From assembly GCF_003014535.1 (NCBI RefSeq), contig NZ_PYGD01000011.1:1-64000 (forward strand): a stretch of 64,000 nucleotides of DNA, read 5' to 3'. Source of the stretch: Taibaiella chishuiensis. GTDB lineage: Bacteria; Bacteroidota; Bacteroidia; Chitinophagales; Chitinophagaceae. Within the stretch, counting starts at the first letter, position 1, and every line of letters begins with the position of its first letter. Shown in pieces: positions 16,708 through 25,820 of this stretch. The translations under genes were made by a program, and so were the position numbers. Under the pieces are notes generated by a model that was not told the origin of the DNA, made no database searches, and saw nothing but the letters and a program-made list of their open reading frames with translations.

Positions 16708-17183
16708 TATTAGATATCAGATATTAGATATCAGATATTAGATATTAGATATCAGATATTAGATATTAGATATTAGATATTAGATGTGAGATATTAGATG
16801 TGAGATGTGAGATGTGAGATGTTGGATATTAGATATTAGATGTGAGATGTTGGATATTAGATGAGGAAGGACCATTGTTATATGGCTACTCCCGATGTTA
16901 TCCTGATACTTGATACCTGATACGCTAATAAAGCCGGCTTATGGGCGAGATCCTTCGCTGCGCTCAGGATGACAATCGTTCTCTTGGTAATTGATGTTTG
17001 CCCTTCTAATACGGCCAGCTAACCGATGAGATGCTTCGCTGCGCTCAGGATGACAGGCATCTTCCTGATACCTGATACTTGATACGCTAATACGGCCGGC
17101 TTACCGGTGAGATCCTTCGCTGCGCTCAGGATGACAGGCTTCCTCTTGATACTTGATACTTGATACCTGATACCTGATACTAA
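16708..17183. repeat. Composite repeat tract between rlmH and DUF58 gene
   Basis: This stretch has no gene. It opens with tandem ATATTAGATATCAG-type repeats (16712-16800), then TGTGAGATG units. Three copies of the composite unit follow, with GAGATCCTTCGCTGCGCTCA-type cores at about 16947-16974, 17028-17057 and 17109-17138. Each is preceded by an AATAAAGCCGGCTTA-like string and followed by TTGATACCTGATAC-like strings. Confidence 0.85.
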
Positions 17184-18521
17184 TTATACCATCTGCCGGC
17201 TTTTCAGCTCGAGGTATTTGTTTACCACATCAACGGTCAGGTCCTGGGGGGTAGTGAGTACCGAAATGATCCCATAACGGCGCAGTTCTTTTACGATCTG
17301 CTTTTTCTCAAAATCAAAACGGTCCGCGATCGTTTTGATATAGATGCCCTCCAGGGTATCGGCATGTCCCTCGCGGATCTCTTTCAGCAAGGTATTCTGG
17401 AAGAACACTACGCATAACAGGTGACGGGAAGCCAGTTTGCGCAGGTAATGCAGCTGTCTTTCGAGCGAAGCCATAGTCTCGAAATTGGTAAAGAGCAGCA
17501 GGAAGCTGCGATGCGAGAGTTTATGCAATACCGTAGCCGTAAGCGCTTCGTAACTGCTGTCGCTATAGTCGGTTGTTTGCCGGTAAAGTGTTTCGTTGAG
17601 TTTATGTAATTGGGTGGAGTTGCGTTCGGCAGCGACCAACTCGTTAATTTTGGATGAGAAGGTAATCAATCCTGCGCGATCCTGTTTGAGCAGGGCAACA
17701 TTTAAAAATACGAGTGCGGCATTGATCGAGTAGTCCAGCAGGCTGAGCCCGTCGAACGGCATTTTCATGCCCCGGCCTTTATCGATCACACAATAGATCT
17801 GCTGGCTGCGGGCATCGATAAAGTTATTGACCATAAGTCCGCCCCGCCTGGCAGTCGCTTTCCAGTTGATACTGCGCACATCGTCGCCCTGCACATAATC
17901 CTTTATTTGTTCGAACTCCATACTATGCCCCACCCTGCGTATCTTTTTACTGCCGGCAAACTGCATATTGTCGCTCAGGGCCAGCAATTGGTATTTGCGC
18001 AGGTACCGGGTAGAGGGATATACTTTTACCAGTTGCTCGGCCTCGATACGGATACGGCGCTGCAACAGGCATAAAGGGCTGCTTACATAACAGAGTATGC
18101 GTCCGAAGCGGTATTCGCCACGGGATAAGGGTCTTAAGGTATAGGGTAATGTGGTTTTGTGCCCGGCAGGAATGGTAAGGGCACGTTTAAAGTTACGCTC
18201 CTGGAACTGGACCGGCAATTCGTCGAGCACTTCGGCATGCACCGGGAAGGGAAAGAGGTTAAGCAGGCTGATACCGATCTCGTTTTCATCGCCGAGATTC
18301 AGTCGCTCGCCGGTAATACGCCGGGCCTGCAAGCCGCGGTTACCGGCAAACAGCAGGAGGTATTCGAGCAGGGTTAATCCGCCGAAAACAAGCAGTACTA
18401 CCATAGCCACGCTCCAAAGCCAGGGTATAAAAAAAGCGAAAAGAAAAAGGAAGGCCGTAATGCTGATCCCGATATACCAGCGGGTATGAATAAAAAGGTC
18501 TTTGATGAAATGCTTCTTCAT
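17184..18521 (-). CDS. DUF58 domain-containing protein
   Basis: The protein has 445 aa from ATG 18521 (a TTG at 18539 would add six residues). Two membrane segments at about 15-55 are followed by a cytoplasmic von Willebrand A-like DUF58 domain with the signature GDDVRSINWKATARRGGLMVN (about 205-225). DUF58 proteins often accompany MoxR-type AAA ATPases and act in envelope or metal-cofactor functions. No moxR gene is adjacent here, so the role is open. It lies downstream of the EGF-like lipoprotein gene but is separated from it by a terminator. Confidence 0.85.
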   Translation of the reverse strand: MKKHFIKDLFIHTRWYIGISITAFLFLFAFFIPWLWSVAMVVLLVFGGLTLLEYLLLFAGNRGLQARRITGERLNLGDENEIGISLLNLFPFPVHAEVLDELPVQFQERNFKRALTIPAGHKTTLPYTLRPLSRGEYRFGRILCYVSSPLCLLQRRIRIEAEQLVKVYPSTRYLRKYQLLALSDNMQFAGSKKIRRVGHSMEFEQIKDYVQGDDVRSINWKATARRGGLMVNNFIDARSQQIYCVIDKGRGMKMPFDGLSLLDYSINAALVFLNVALLKQDRAGLITFSSKINELVAAERNSTQLHKLNETLYRQTTDYSDSSYEALTATVLHKLSHRSFLLLFTNFETMASLERQLHYLRKLASRHLLCVVFFQNTLLKEIREGHADTLEGIYIKTIADRFDFEKKQIVKELRRYGIISVLTTPQDLTVDVVNKYLELKSRQMV

Positions 18522-18544
18522 GAGCGGCCTGTATATCAAATAAT

Positions 18545-18571
18545 AAAGCCCTTAAAAAAATTAAGGGCTTT
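18545..18571 (-). terminator. Terminator after EGF-like lipoprotein gene
   Basis: AAAGCCCTTAA (18545-18555) and TTAAGGGCTTT (18561-18571) form an 11-bp stem. In the minus direction a short A/T-rich tract follows. It lies 40 bp after the stop at 18612 and close to the start of the DUF58 gene. Confidence 0.75.
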
Positions 18572-18611
18572 ACAAACATAAGCATTTTATTTTACCGGGA
18601 ATCGCAATTTA

Positions 18612-19166
18612 TTATTTAACCCAGATAGAAGAATTGGTACCACCGCCGAAGCCATAGTCGTTAACACTGCCATCGCCTGACACTACCCTGTAGTTCACTA
18701 CCAGCTTGCCATGCAGGCCATAGAAAGCCTCGGGCACCACATAACCTTTACCTTCGATCGTTTTGGTATCTTCGCCCACTTCGATCGTGGTCAGAGGAAT
18801 ATGGATGGTATCGCCTTTTACTTTGGCAATTACTTCTTTATTAAACAGGTTGTTGAAATTACGGATCTTCACTTCATCGATCGAGCCACCATCCTCAACA
18901 GATACGGCATATTGTGCAGGGCTGCTCGCAGTACCATCTTCAGTTACGCTCCAGGTACCTTTAAATTTGCTGCGGGTAACGGTTTCGCAACGCTCTCCTT
19001 CATAACCTGTAGGACAGGTGCAGGATCCATCATCATTACATACACCACCATAAGCACATACGGTCGTTTTGCATTTATCTTCAGAACAAGAGGTGATGGT
19101 TAAAGTGGAGAAAAGAGCGAACACTCCCATTGCTGTAAGTAAAAATGTCTTCATTTGATTGCGCAT
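18612..19166 (-). CDS. Lipoprotein with EGF-like domain, unknown function
   Basis: The product has 184 aa from the ATG at 19166; the ATG at 19154 is an alternative. The signal peptide ends in a lipobox TITSC, so it is a predicted lipoprotein. Directly after it is a six-Cys EGF-like module (CKTTVCAYGGVCNDDGS then CTCPTGYEGERC), spaced as in EGF repeats. The remaining 120 residues form a beta-rich domain (FKGTWSVTEDG..., DTIHIPLTTIEVGED) like those in other Bacteroidota surface lipoproteins. No enzymatic motif is seen. Confidence 0.75.
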   Translation of the reverse strand: MRNQMKTFLLTAMGVFALFSTLTITSCSEDKCKTTVCAYGGVCNDDGSCTCPTGYEGERCETVTRSKFKGTWSVTEDGTASSPAQYAVSVEDGGSIDEVKIRNFNNLFNKEVIAKVKGDTIHIPLTTIEVGEDTKTIEGKGYVVPEAFYGLHGKLVVNYRVVSGDGSVNDYGFGGGTNSSIWVK

Positions 19167-19384
19167 GTTTTTATTAGATTTTAAGAATGCTGCGAAATAC
19201 CGCCGGACGGGCATAGTTTCATATCCTGTATTTCGAGGCTTAAAAATAGATAAAGAAATTGAAAAAGCAAATTTTCACCTAAAAATACCTTCGAAAACAA
19301 AAAGGGTCAGCCCTCCCAGCTTAAAGACGCTCCTGCAGGCCTCCACGTTGGCTATATGCCCCGTTCTTTTTTAAATATCCGGCA

Positions 19385-20272
19385 TTAACGGGTCAGCTCC
19401 ATAAACCTTGCTTCCAGGCTTTTTTGTTTCAGGCTCAGGTGGCTGAGCACGATACCCTGTTCGAAACAGTAGCGGTTCAGGTCGCCTGCCGTAAGCGGTT
19501 CGTCCAGCACCAGGCTCAGCACTTTACCCTTATGTGTCAGTGCCTGTACGCCTTTAAGTCCCTGCAATACCTGCTGCAGCCTTGCCAGGTCGGCAGCACC
19601 TACTTCCAGCATATCGCCATCGCGGAATATTTCGGCGACATCGCCCGAGAGCAATAAGGCGCCCTCTTTCAATATGGCGGCATGGGTGCATACTTTTTCC
19701 ACTTCGTCGAGCAGGTGGCTCGCCATGATCACGGTAATCCCTTCGGCGTTCAACGTACGGATCAGCTCGCGGATCTCGGCAATACCTTCGGGATCGAGTC
19801 CGTTGGTAGGCTCGTCGAGCAGCAATACCCTGGGCCTGCCCAGTAGCGCATTGGCAATGGCCAGTCTTTGTTTCATACCCAGAGAGTAGGTACTGAACTT
19901 TGAATCTTTACGATGGCTGAGCTTTACGATATCGAGCACGCGACCTATATCATCCTGGCCGCGCCCTTTGATGGCTGCGTTGATCTCGAGGTTACGTACT
20001 GCGCTCAGGTAATGATAAAAATTAGGCGTTTCGAGCAGGGAGCCGATCTGGCGCCGTGCCGCCTGGTGATCGATACCGCCAAACCAGGCGAAGCTACCGC
20101 CATCGGCCTGCAGCACATCGAGCAGGATACCCAGCAGGGTGGTCTTACCGCTGCCATTGGGCCCCAGCACGCCAAACACACTGCCTTCCGGCACATCGAA
20201 AGAGATACCTTTTAAAGCCTGTACGGGGCCATAAGCTTTTGCAATCTGCCGGATAGAGAGTATCGGAGCCAT
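19385..20272 (-). CDS. ABC transporter ATP-binding protein
   Basis: This is a 295-aa ATPase from ATG 20272. Walker A is GVLGPNGSGKTT, the signature is YSLGMKQRLAIA, Walker B is VLLLDEPTNGLDPEG, and the switch His is in MASHLLDEVEKV. The C-terminal roughly 80 residues form the extension found in BcrA/NatA-type exporter ATPases. No permease gene is next to it, so the membrane partner must be elsewhere. It is divergent from the flippase gene. Substrate unknown. Confidence 0.9.
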   Translation of the reverse strand: MAPILSIRQIAKAYGPVQALKGISFDVPEGSVFGVLGPNGSGKTTLLGILLDVLQADGGSFAWFGGIDHQAARRQIGSLLETPNFYHYLSAVRNLEINAAIKGRGQDDIGRVLDIVKLSHRKDSKFSTYSLGMKQRLAIANALLGRPRVLLLDEPTNGLDPEGIAEIRELIRTLNAEGITVIMASHLLDEVEKVCTHAAILKEGALLLSGDVAEIFRDGDMLEVGAADLARLQQVLQGLKGVQALTHKGKVLSLVLDEPLTAGDLNRYCFEQGIVLSHLSLKQKSLEARFMELTR

Positions 20273-20464
20273 AGGGTTGTGTTTCAGGGAGGGGTTACAT
20301 ACCCGCAAACAAAGATAACCAGGATTCATAAAGCAGGGTTCTTTTTTTGCAGCGCCACGGCATCGTGTCGCTGCAGGCCTTACCTTTATACCTCTTGTTC
20401 CCTTTTTTAAAAAATCGAATGTACAACCGTTATACGTAGTTTTGCATTCAAATTATTCAATCTA

Positions 20465-21997
20465 TTGGCAGCGATCAAACAATTGGCCGGACAAACCCTG
20501 TGGTACGGCGTCAGTAATATTGGAGCGAAGTTTCTGAACTACCTGCTTACCCCTTTAATTACCTATTTGCTGAAAGACAGTTCGGGCGTAAAGGAATACG
20601 GCGATTACAGCTTGATGTATGTGTGGATAGCGGTACTCAATATCATTTTCACTTATGGATTCGAAACGGGCTATTTCCGGTTTTCCAACCGCGAAAACAT
20701 AGATCGCAAGAGCCTGTTCCAGACCACCTTCGGATCGATGGTGATCAGCACAGTGGGCCTTGTGTTCCTGTTTTCCCTGTTCCGGGTACCTATTAATAAT
20801 TTCCTGGGCCTCGAAGGCCATCCTGAATATATAGTCTGGGCCCTGTGCCTGATCGGTTTCGACGCGCTCTCCGCCATTCCCTTTGCCAAGCTGCGCCAGG
20901 AGAACCGGCCGAAGAAATATGCCTTTATCAAGATCGCCGGCATCCTGGTCAATATCGTGGCCGTGGTCTTCTTCCTGGTATACCTGCCGCAGATGGCGCT
21001 TAAATCGCCGGGCAGCTGGCTGGCCAACTGGCATGCGGGCAACAACCGGGTAGGCTTCCTGCTGATGGCCAACCTGCTGCAGACGATCTTCGTATTCCTG
21101 ATGCTGTTTCCCGAATGGAAGATATTCCGTTTCCGGATGGACCTGGACCTCTGGAAAAAGATATTTGCCTATAGCGCGCCGATGATCATTATCGGTCTGG
21201 CGGGTATGATCAACGAGGTGATGGACCGCCAGATGCTGGCTAAGTTCCTGCCCATGGCGCCCGACGAAGCCAAGCGGCTGGTCGGTATTTACTCTGCGAA
21301 TTATAAACTGGCCATTTTTATTACCCTGTTTATCCAGGCTTTTAAGATGGCGGCCGAGCCCTTTTTCTTTAACCAGGCCAACGACAAGAATGCGCCGCAG
21401 ACCTATGCCCGCGTTATGAAATGGTTTGTAATCGTACTGGCGCTGGCCTTTCTTTCCACGGCGCTATACCTCGACATCCTTAAGTACTGGATCAGCCAGG
21501 CCTACCACAGCGGCCTGGGCGTGGTGCCCATATTGCTGTTTGCCAATATCTGCCTGGGCATGTATTACAACCTTTCGGTATGGTATAAACTTACCGACCG
21601 TATGAATATGGGTCTGTATATTACCCTGGCGGGCGCCATCATTACCCTGGTGGGTAATTACTATTTCATACCCGTATACGGCATATACGCCTCTGCCTGG
21701 TCTACGCTGATCTGCTACCTGTGTATGACAGTGCTGGCTTACTTCCTGGGTCAAAAATACTTCCCGGTGCCCTACCCGGTAAAAAAGATACTGGCCTACC
21801 TCACGGTGATGCTGGTGTTTTTCTTTATCAAAAAAGGCGTGGACTTCGCTACTGCTTCGCTGAATACCTTGCCGATGCTGGCGATAAGGGTGGTTGCGGC
21901 TACGGTATTAATGCTGTTGTACCTGCGCCTGATCCTGAAAGCAGAAGGTAAAGAACTGAAATCGATGCCGTTTGTAGGCCGGTTTGTGAAAGGGTAA
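20465..21997 (+). CDS. Polysaccharide/oligosaccharide flippase (MATE/Wzx-like)
   Basis: The 510-aa protein is predicted to span the membrane about 12-14 times. Its family moves lipid-linked sugars or similar substrates across the inner membrane. The N-terminus (LAGQTLWYGVSNIGAKFLNY, then LLTPLITYLL) and the DYSLMYVWIAVLNIIFTYGFETGYFRF stretch match Bacteroidota polysaccharide biosynthesis proteins. The only reasonable start is TTG at 20465. A -7-like TAGTTTTG lies about 20 bp upstream. No glycosyltransferase genes are near, so it is a stand-alone gene. Confidence 0.87.
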   Translation: MAAIKQLAGQTLWYGVSNIGAKFLNYLLTPLITYLLKDSSGVKEYGDYSLMYVWIAVLNIIFTYGFETGYFRFSNRENIDRKSLFQTTFGSMVISTVGLVFLFSLFRVPINNFLGLEGHPEYIVWALCLIGFDALSAIPFAKLRQENRPKKYAFIKIAGILVNIVAVVFFLVYLPQMALKSPGSWLANWHAGNNRVGFLLMANLLQTIFVFLMLFPEWKIFRFRMDLDLWKKIFAYSAPMIIIGLAGMINEVMDRQMLAKFLPMAPDEAKRLVGIYSANYKLAIFITLFIQAFKMAAEPFFFNQANDKNAPQTYARVMKWFVIVLALAFLSTALYLDILKYWISQAYHSGLGVVPILLFANICLGMYYNLSVWYKLTDRMNMGLYITLAGAIITLVGNYYFIPVYGIYASAWSTLICYLCMTVLAYFLGQKYFPVPYPVKKILAYLTVMLVFFFIKKGVDFATASLNTLPMLAIRVVAATVLMLLYLRLILKAEGKELKSMPFVGRFVKG

Positions 21998-22370
21998 GGT
22001 GGCTGGTTGTTACAGCCAGCTAACCGGTGAGATCCTTCGCGATGCTCAGGATGACAACACTCCCCTTGGTGCTTGATGCTTTGCACGCTAATAAAGCCTG
22101 CTAATGGGTGAGATCCTTCGCTGCGCTCAGGATGACAGGCGTCCTCCTGGTGTATGCCCCTTTAATACGGCCAGCTAATGGATGAGATCCTTCGCTGCGC
22201 TCAGGATGACAATCGCACACGTGATACTTGCTACTTGATACCTGATACTAATAAAAATGAGATCCTTCGCCGCGCTCCCGATGACAGGCTCACCCTTATT
22301 ATCTAACATCTCATATCTAACATCTCATATCTAACATCTCATATCTAACATCTCAATACTAAATACTCAA
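21998..22370. repeat. Composite repeat tract between flippase and AraC gene
   Basis: This gene-free stretch holds four copies of the GAGATCCTTCGCTGCGCTCA/GGATGACA core (about 22029-22056, 22110-22140, 22184-22211, 22259-22287; the last is diverged). They are separated by AATAAAGCCTGCTAA-like and TTGATACCTGATAC-like strings. It ends in ATCTAACATCTCAT repeats (22300-22360), the reverse of the AGATGTTAGATG type seen elsewhere. Confidence 0.85.
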
Positions 22371-23255
22371 CTAACCCAACAATTCGCAGGGCTTCATGCC
22401 TGCAATTTTCTTAAAGGAAGTGCTGAAGTGCGAGGCGCTGCCAAAGCCCATTTTAAAGGCCACTTCATTGATGGAGAGATTGCCCTGCAATAACAATTCC
22501 TTGGAACGCTCGATGCGCTGGAACTGCTGGAACTCGTGAATGGTTTTCCCGAACATGGCCTTAAAACCTTTCTTCAGGTAACATTCGTTCATCCCTACTT
22601 CGCGGGAAAGCTCTTTGATGGTTAAAGGCCGGTCGAGATGATCGAGGATAATACGCTGGGCATCGAGCACCTTATCGCGTTCGCCGGAATGGCTCAGGAA
22701 GCTACAAGCCGGCAGGCGGTTGGCTTCATCAGGTACCAGGAAGGCTTCGAGCGCATGACGCAGCAAGGCTATTGCAGCCTCCTGGCGGCGCAGGGCATGG
22801 ATAAAATCGTCTGTTTCGGCGCAGGGTTTGAGCAACAACTCAAGCGATTCGCGGCTTTGCGCATTCAGGGCAAAGGCCTGTTCGGTGCTCCTGTCAAACC
22901 GGAAAGGCTGTTTTTTACAGATCAGTCCATTGGACCACTGGCAGAAGAATGCCGGGTTAAACACCATCTGGACAACACGGTAGCTATCGTCGGCCGATTT
23001 GACGCCACGCTCGGGCAGGAAAGAAAGCTGGAGGTAATAGTTGCCTTCATCAACCGGGTAAAAATTCAGGAAAGCGACTTCCTCCGGCTGATCCTGGGCG
23101 GGAGAAATCATCACATCGGCATAGTGCAATTGCACCCCCGTACTGATAATCTCCTTATGAGTTTCTACGGCCACCACATCCTCACCAAAAAACCGCTGAA
23201 GAAATTCAGCTTTAGGACGGATGATCTCGGTAACTGGCGCCATAGTCATTTTCAT
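22371..23255 (-). CDS. AraC-family transcriptional regulator
   Basis: This 294-aa regulator is started at ATG 23255; an upstream in-frame start at 23330 would add 25 residues of poor quality. The C-terminal about 95 residues carry the double helix-turn-helix: LTIKELSREVGMNECYLKKGFK and INEVAFKMGFGSASHFSTSFKK, with the AraC-type end GMKPCELL. The N-terminal 190 residues form an unassigned ligand or dimer domain. It is followed by the repeat tract and lies upstream of no obvious target operon. Confidence 0.9.
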   Translation of the reverse strand: MKMTMAPVTEIIRPKAEFLQRFFGEDVVAVETHKEIISTGVQLHYADVMISPAQDQPEEVAFLNFYPVDEGNYYLQLSFLPERGVKSADDSYRVVQMVFNPAFFCQWSNGLICKKQPFRFDRSTEQAFALNAQSRESLELLLKPCAETDDFIHALRRQEAAIALLRHALEAFLVPDEANRLPACSFLSHSGERDKVLDAQRIILDHLDRPLTIKELSREVGMNECYLKKGFKAMFGKTIHEFQQFQRIERSKELLLQGNLSINEVAFKMGFGSASHFSTSFKKIAGMKPCELLG

Positions 23256-23339
23256 AGCTCGCAAAGATAAATCAAAAAGTGGATCGGGCAGTCGATATTC
23301 TCTATAGGCGCATTTCCTGACCGATGTCAACCTGCTGGT

Positions 23340-24038
23340 TTAACGGCGTACGAACACCCGCGTTCCCGGCCATACGAACCGGTAAAAATCGTTGATATCT
23401 TCGGGTTTCATGGCTACACAGCCATCGGTCCAGCCCATACCCCAGTCTACCATTTTTACCCCGCTGGTAAAGGTGCCGTGTATGCCTACCGAATTGCCGA
23501 TAGAAGCGCCCGAAGGGATAAGACCATCCTGTTTTCTTTTATTGAATTTGGCATAGGACTCCTCGTTGGGGTAGTCGATCAGGATAAATTTCTGCCAGTT
23601 GCTGTGCTCTTTTTTACTCACGATTTTAAACCAGCCTTCGGGCGTATTACGGTCGCCGGCCATCATCTTGTCGACGAGCGGCGTAGGCCCGAATACGGCC
23701 CGGTATTGCCTGATCCGTTTTCTTTTATACACGATCGCTACCAGGTAATTGCTCTTTTCGACCAATACCAGCACCGAATCCCGGTTCAGGGTATCGGGAT
23801 CGACTTTAGGACGCTCCTTGATACCCGGGAAGGGGGGCATAATGATCTCCTGGGTGATTTTAACATTGCCCTCGTAGTACTGCACCTTGCGTATGGTATT
23901 CCCATGCCGGTCCTTCACTTCACTCACAACTTTAAAATCTCTTTTTTCTTTTTCCTTCTGGGCATGGGCAAGCGGGCCGGTTACGACAAGCGCTACACCC
24001 AGAAGCCAAAAAGCAAAGGGCAACACGTTAAACTTCAT
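23340..24038 (-). CDS. L,D-transpeptidase (YkuD family), exported
   Basis: This 232-aa exported enzyme has a signal peptide ending at about LAHAQ. The YkuD catalytic domain is at about 100-232: VGIHGT with the first active-site His, then the motif TDGCVAM with the nucleophile Cys (about 208), and a C-terminal WPGTRVFVRR. Such enzymes make 3-3 crosslinks in peptidoglycan or attach proteins to it. The Ser/Thr before Asp-Gly-Cys is Thr here, in place of the common Ser-His-Gly-Cys. A minus-strand TATCTTCG about 40 bp upstream is a weak -7 box. Confidence 0.88.
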   Translation of the reverse strand: MKFNVLPFAFWLLGVALVVTGPLAHAQKEKEKRDFKVVSEVKDRHGNTIRKVQYYEGNVKITQEIIMPPFPGIKERPKVDPDTLNRDSVLVLVEKSNYLVAIVYKRKRIRQYRAVFGPTPLVDKMMAGDRNTPEGWFKIVSKKEHSNWQKFILIDYPNEESYAKFNKRKQDGLIPSGASIGNSVGIHGTFTSGVKMVDWGMGWTDGCVAMKPEDINDFYRFVWPGTRVFVRR

Positions 24039-24547
24039 TACAGAGAAAATATTTGGATTTTATGCAAGAGACGAAGATAAAGTTTTTAGCCGAAAAGTAA
24101 AAGGTAGCCATAGCTGCATCCTTCGGGCCCGCTTTGCCCGCAACTGGTCCGGCAGGGAACCGGGAAGCCTCCTTTGCAGGCCAGGCTGCATTCTCCATAC
24201 ACATAGCCTCTAAATTACTGGTTATCAAACTACTGACAAAACCCTGAAGCCAGGGAGGATTTTACCACAACATGCCTTAGTTTGATTTCCAATACATATA
24301 TTTACTGAAAATCACTACAAAACAAATAAAAAACCAAATCCATACCCAAGCATAAAGACCGGGTACCGACACACAACCGCACACAAAGTCAAATCCTCCA
24401 GACAGGCAATACCAGGGTAATCATCGCCGATTTTACAAGATAATTAAGGGATTCGCATTTGTTGGCCCAACAGACAACAAACAAAAACGACGGCAACAGG
24501 CTTGCCGCCACTGACCGCTTTATTCTTTAACCATTAAATTTTCTTTC
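24039..24547. other. 509-bp divergent intergenic region without gene
   Basis: This lies between the L,D-transpeptidase gene (leftward) and the lipoprotein gene (rightward). The sequence is AT-rich around 24270-24370. I see no reading frame with coding character, no RNA gene and no strong hairpin. Confidence 0.6.
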
Positions 24548-25744
24548 ATGAGAAAAGTGTCCCTTTCCTTAATTACTTTGCTCGCCCTGGCCTCCTGCCA
24601 GAAACAACAGCCCGACAGCCGGCCCGCAACCGACCAGAAAATGGTTGCCATGAACGGCGACGGCAACGGCGATGTGTTTACCCCTTCGATGCCGGTTGAA
24701 GTAGACCATGGCATGTATGTTTTTGCCGATTACAATGATTACGGAAAATTCCTGTCCGAAATACAGGACGCCACGCCGCAAGCCGTGCAACAATGGGAAG
24801 ATGCGGCGGGCGTACGCACCATACGGACCCGGTTTAACATGATTGCCAAAGCCGAGGCCGACTACGACGCCTACCTGGAAACCCTGCCCGATGCCGAGCA
24901 GCAAACCCTGAGAAACGGCCCCGAGCAGCATACCACCGAATATACCCAGGGCATGGACGACGGCATTATCGTTGCCCACGACGACCCGCAAGCCGCCGCC
25001 TGGGACTATGCTGTTTGCCAACCGGGCGATGCCGGTGCGCTGAACGAAGGCGGTTTTGTAAAAGTGGGCACCCGCATTTACCAATATACGACTACCGCCA
25101 CTAAAATTATCCTGGACGGCGATTTCAATAAAATACCCGAACTCAGCAGCCACAACCAGGACTTTTACCAGCAGGGCAACCCTATTACCGTAGACGTATT
25201 TACCGCGGCTAAAAAGACGGCAAGCCTGTACACCTCTTTCTCCAGCTCCGTACCCGACTGGCATTACGACGGCAACCGCAAACGCAGTAAAATGTGGATC
25301 AGCGGCTATTCCTACCCCTGGGCCATTTTCGGCACAGGTGGTCTCAGCAGCGACTGTACCCAGTTCCTGGGTTGCGTGTTCGAGATCCGTACCGAGGCTC
25401 AGAACAAAAACTTCTGGGGCAAATGGGTGTTCAACAGCTATTGGCCTTCGCTGATCATACAAAACGGCAACTGGAGCTATTATTACCGCCGGTATAACGG
25501 TGGCGGCTGCGGGCTCTCCACCTTTACTTCGGGCAATAACCTGGTGTATTCTTCCAGCCCGCATCCCTGGTACCCCGTTATTACCAACCGTAATGTAGGC
25601 GGCACCAACAAAGGCTTTTTCCGTTGCGTGCCCCATGGCGTATGGTCGGCCAGCTTTAACCCCGGTTATTTCGCCAGCGGCTTTGATGTCCATTACAATT
25701 TCAACTTTAGCTACGGCGGCAAAAACTATAACTATACCTTCTAA
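24548..25744 (+). CDS. Predicted lipoprotein of unknown function, Trp/Tyr-rich C-terminus
   Basis: The 398-aa protein begins with a lipoprotein signal (lipobox LASC at about 14-17). The N-terminal part (about 45-160) is acidic and helical (FADYNDYGKFLSEIQDA, DYDAYLETLPDAEQQTL). The C-terminal 190 residues are rich in Trp, Tyr, Gly and Asn (KMWISGYSYPWAIFGTGG, NGNWSYYYRRYNGGG, SSSPHPWYPVITNRN). That is a beta-rich extracellular-looking domain, possibly glycan- or surface-binding. Four Cys lie in the C-terminal half. I do not recognise the family. Confidence 0.65.
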   Translation: MRKVSLSLITLLALASCQKQQPDSRPATDQKMVAMNGDGNGDVFTPSMPVEVDHGMYVFADYNDYGKFLSEIQDATPQAVQQWEDAAGVRTIRTRFNMIAKAEADYDAYLETLPDAEQQTLRNGPEQHTTEYTQGMDDGIIVAHDDPQAAAWDYAVCQPGDAGALNEGGFVKVGTRIYQYTTTATKIILDGDFNKIPELSSHNQDFYQQGNPITVDVFTAAKKTASLYTSFSSSVPDWHYDGNRKRSKMWISGYSYPWAIFGTGGLSSDCTQFLGCVFEIRTEAQNKNFWGKWVFNSYWPSLIIQNGNWSYYYRRYNGGGCGLSTFTSGNNLVYSSSPHPWYPVITNRNVGGTNKGFFRCVPHGVWSASFNPGYFASGFDVHYNFNFSYGGKNYNYTF

Positions 25745-25777
25745 ATACCCCAACCTTCACGCATCACGAAAACAAAA

Positions 25778-25801
25778 AAAGGCTGCCCTCGGGCAGCCTT
25801 T
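25778..25801. terminator. Bidirectional terminator between convergent genes
   Basis: AAAGGCTGCCC (25778-25788) and GGGCAGCCTTT (25791-25801) form an 11-bp stem with a 2-base gap. A runs and T runs flank it on both sides, serving the lipoprotein gene (plus) and the Bax inhibitor-like gene (minus). Confidence 0.9.
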
Positions 25802-25820
25802 CCTATGATCACGAATCCGG

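Noticed and set aside
19385-20272. Gliding-motility protein GldA
   Set aside because: The ATPase has general exporter features but no neighbouring gldF/gldG-like permease genes, so a specific name is not supported.
24569-25753. Open frame of 394 codons on the minus strand
   Set aside because: Antisense to the lipoprotein gene at 24548, which has a proper signal peptide and lipobox; the minus frame is Gly/Ala/Val-rich mirror sequence. The lipoprotein itself is of unknown family, so this is less certain than the other cases.
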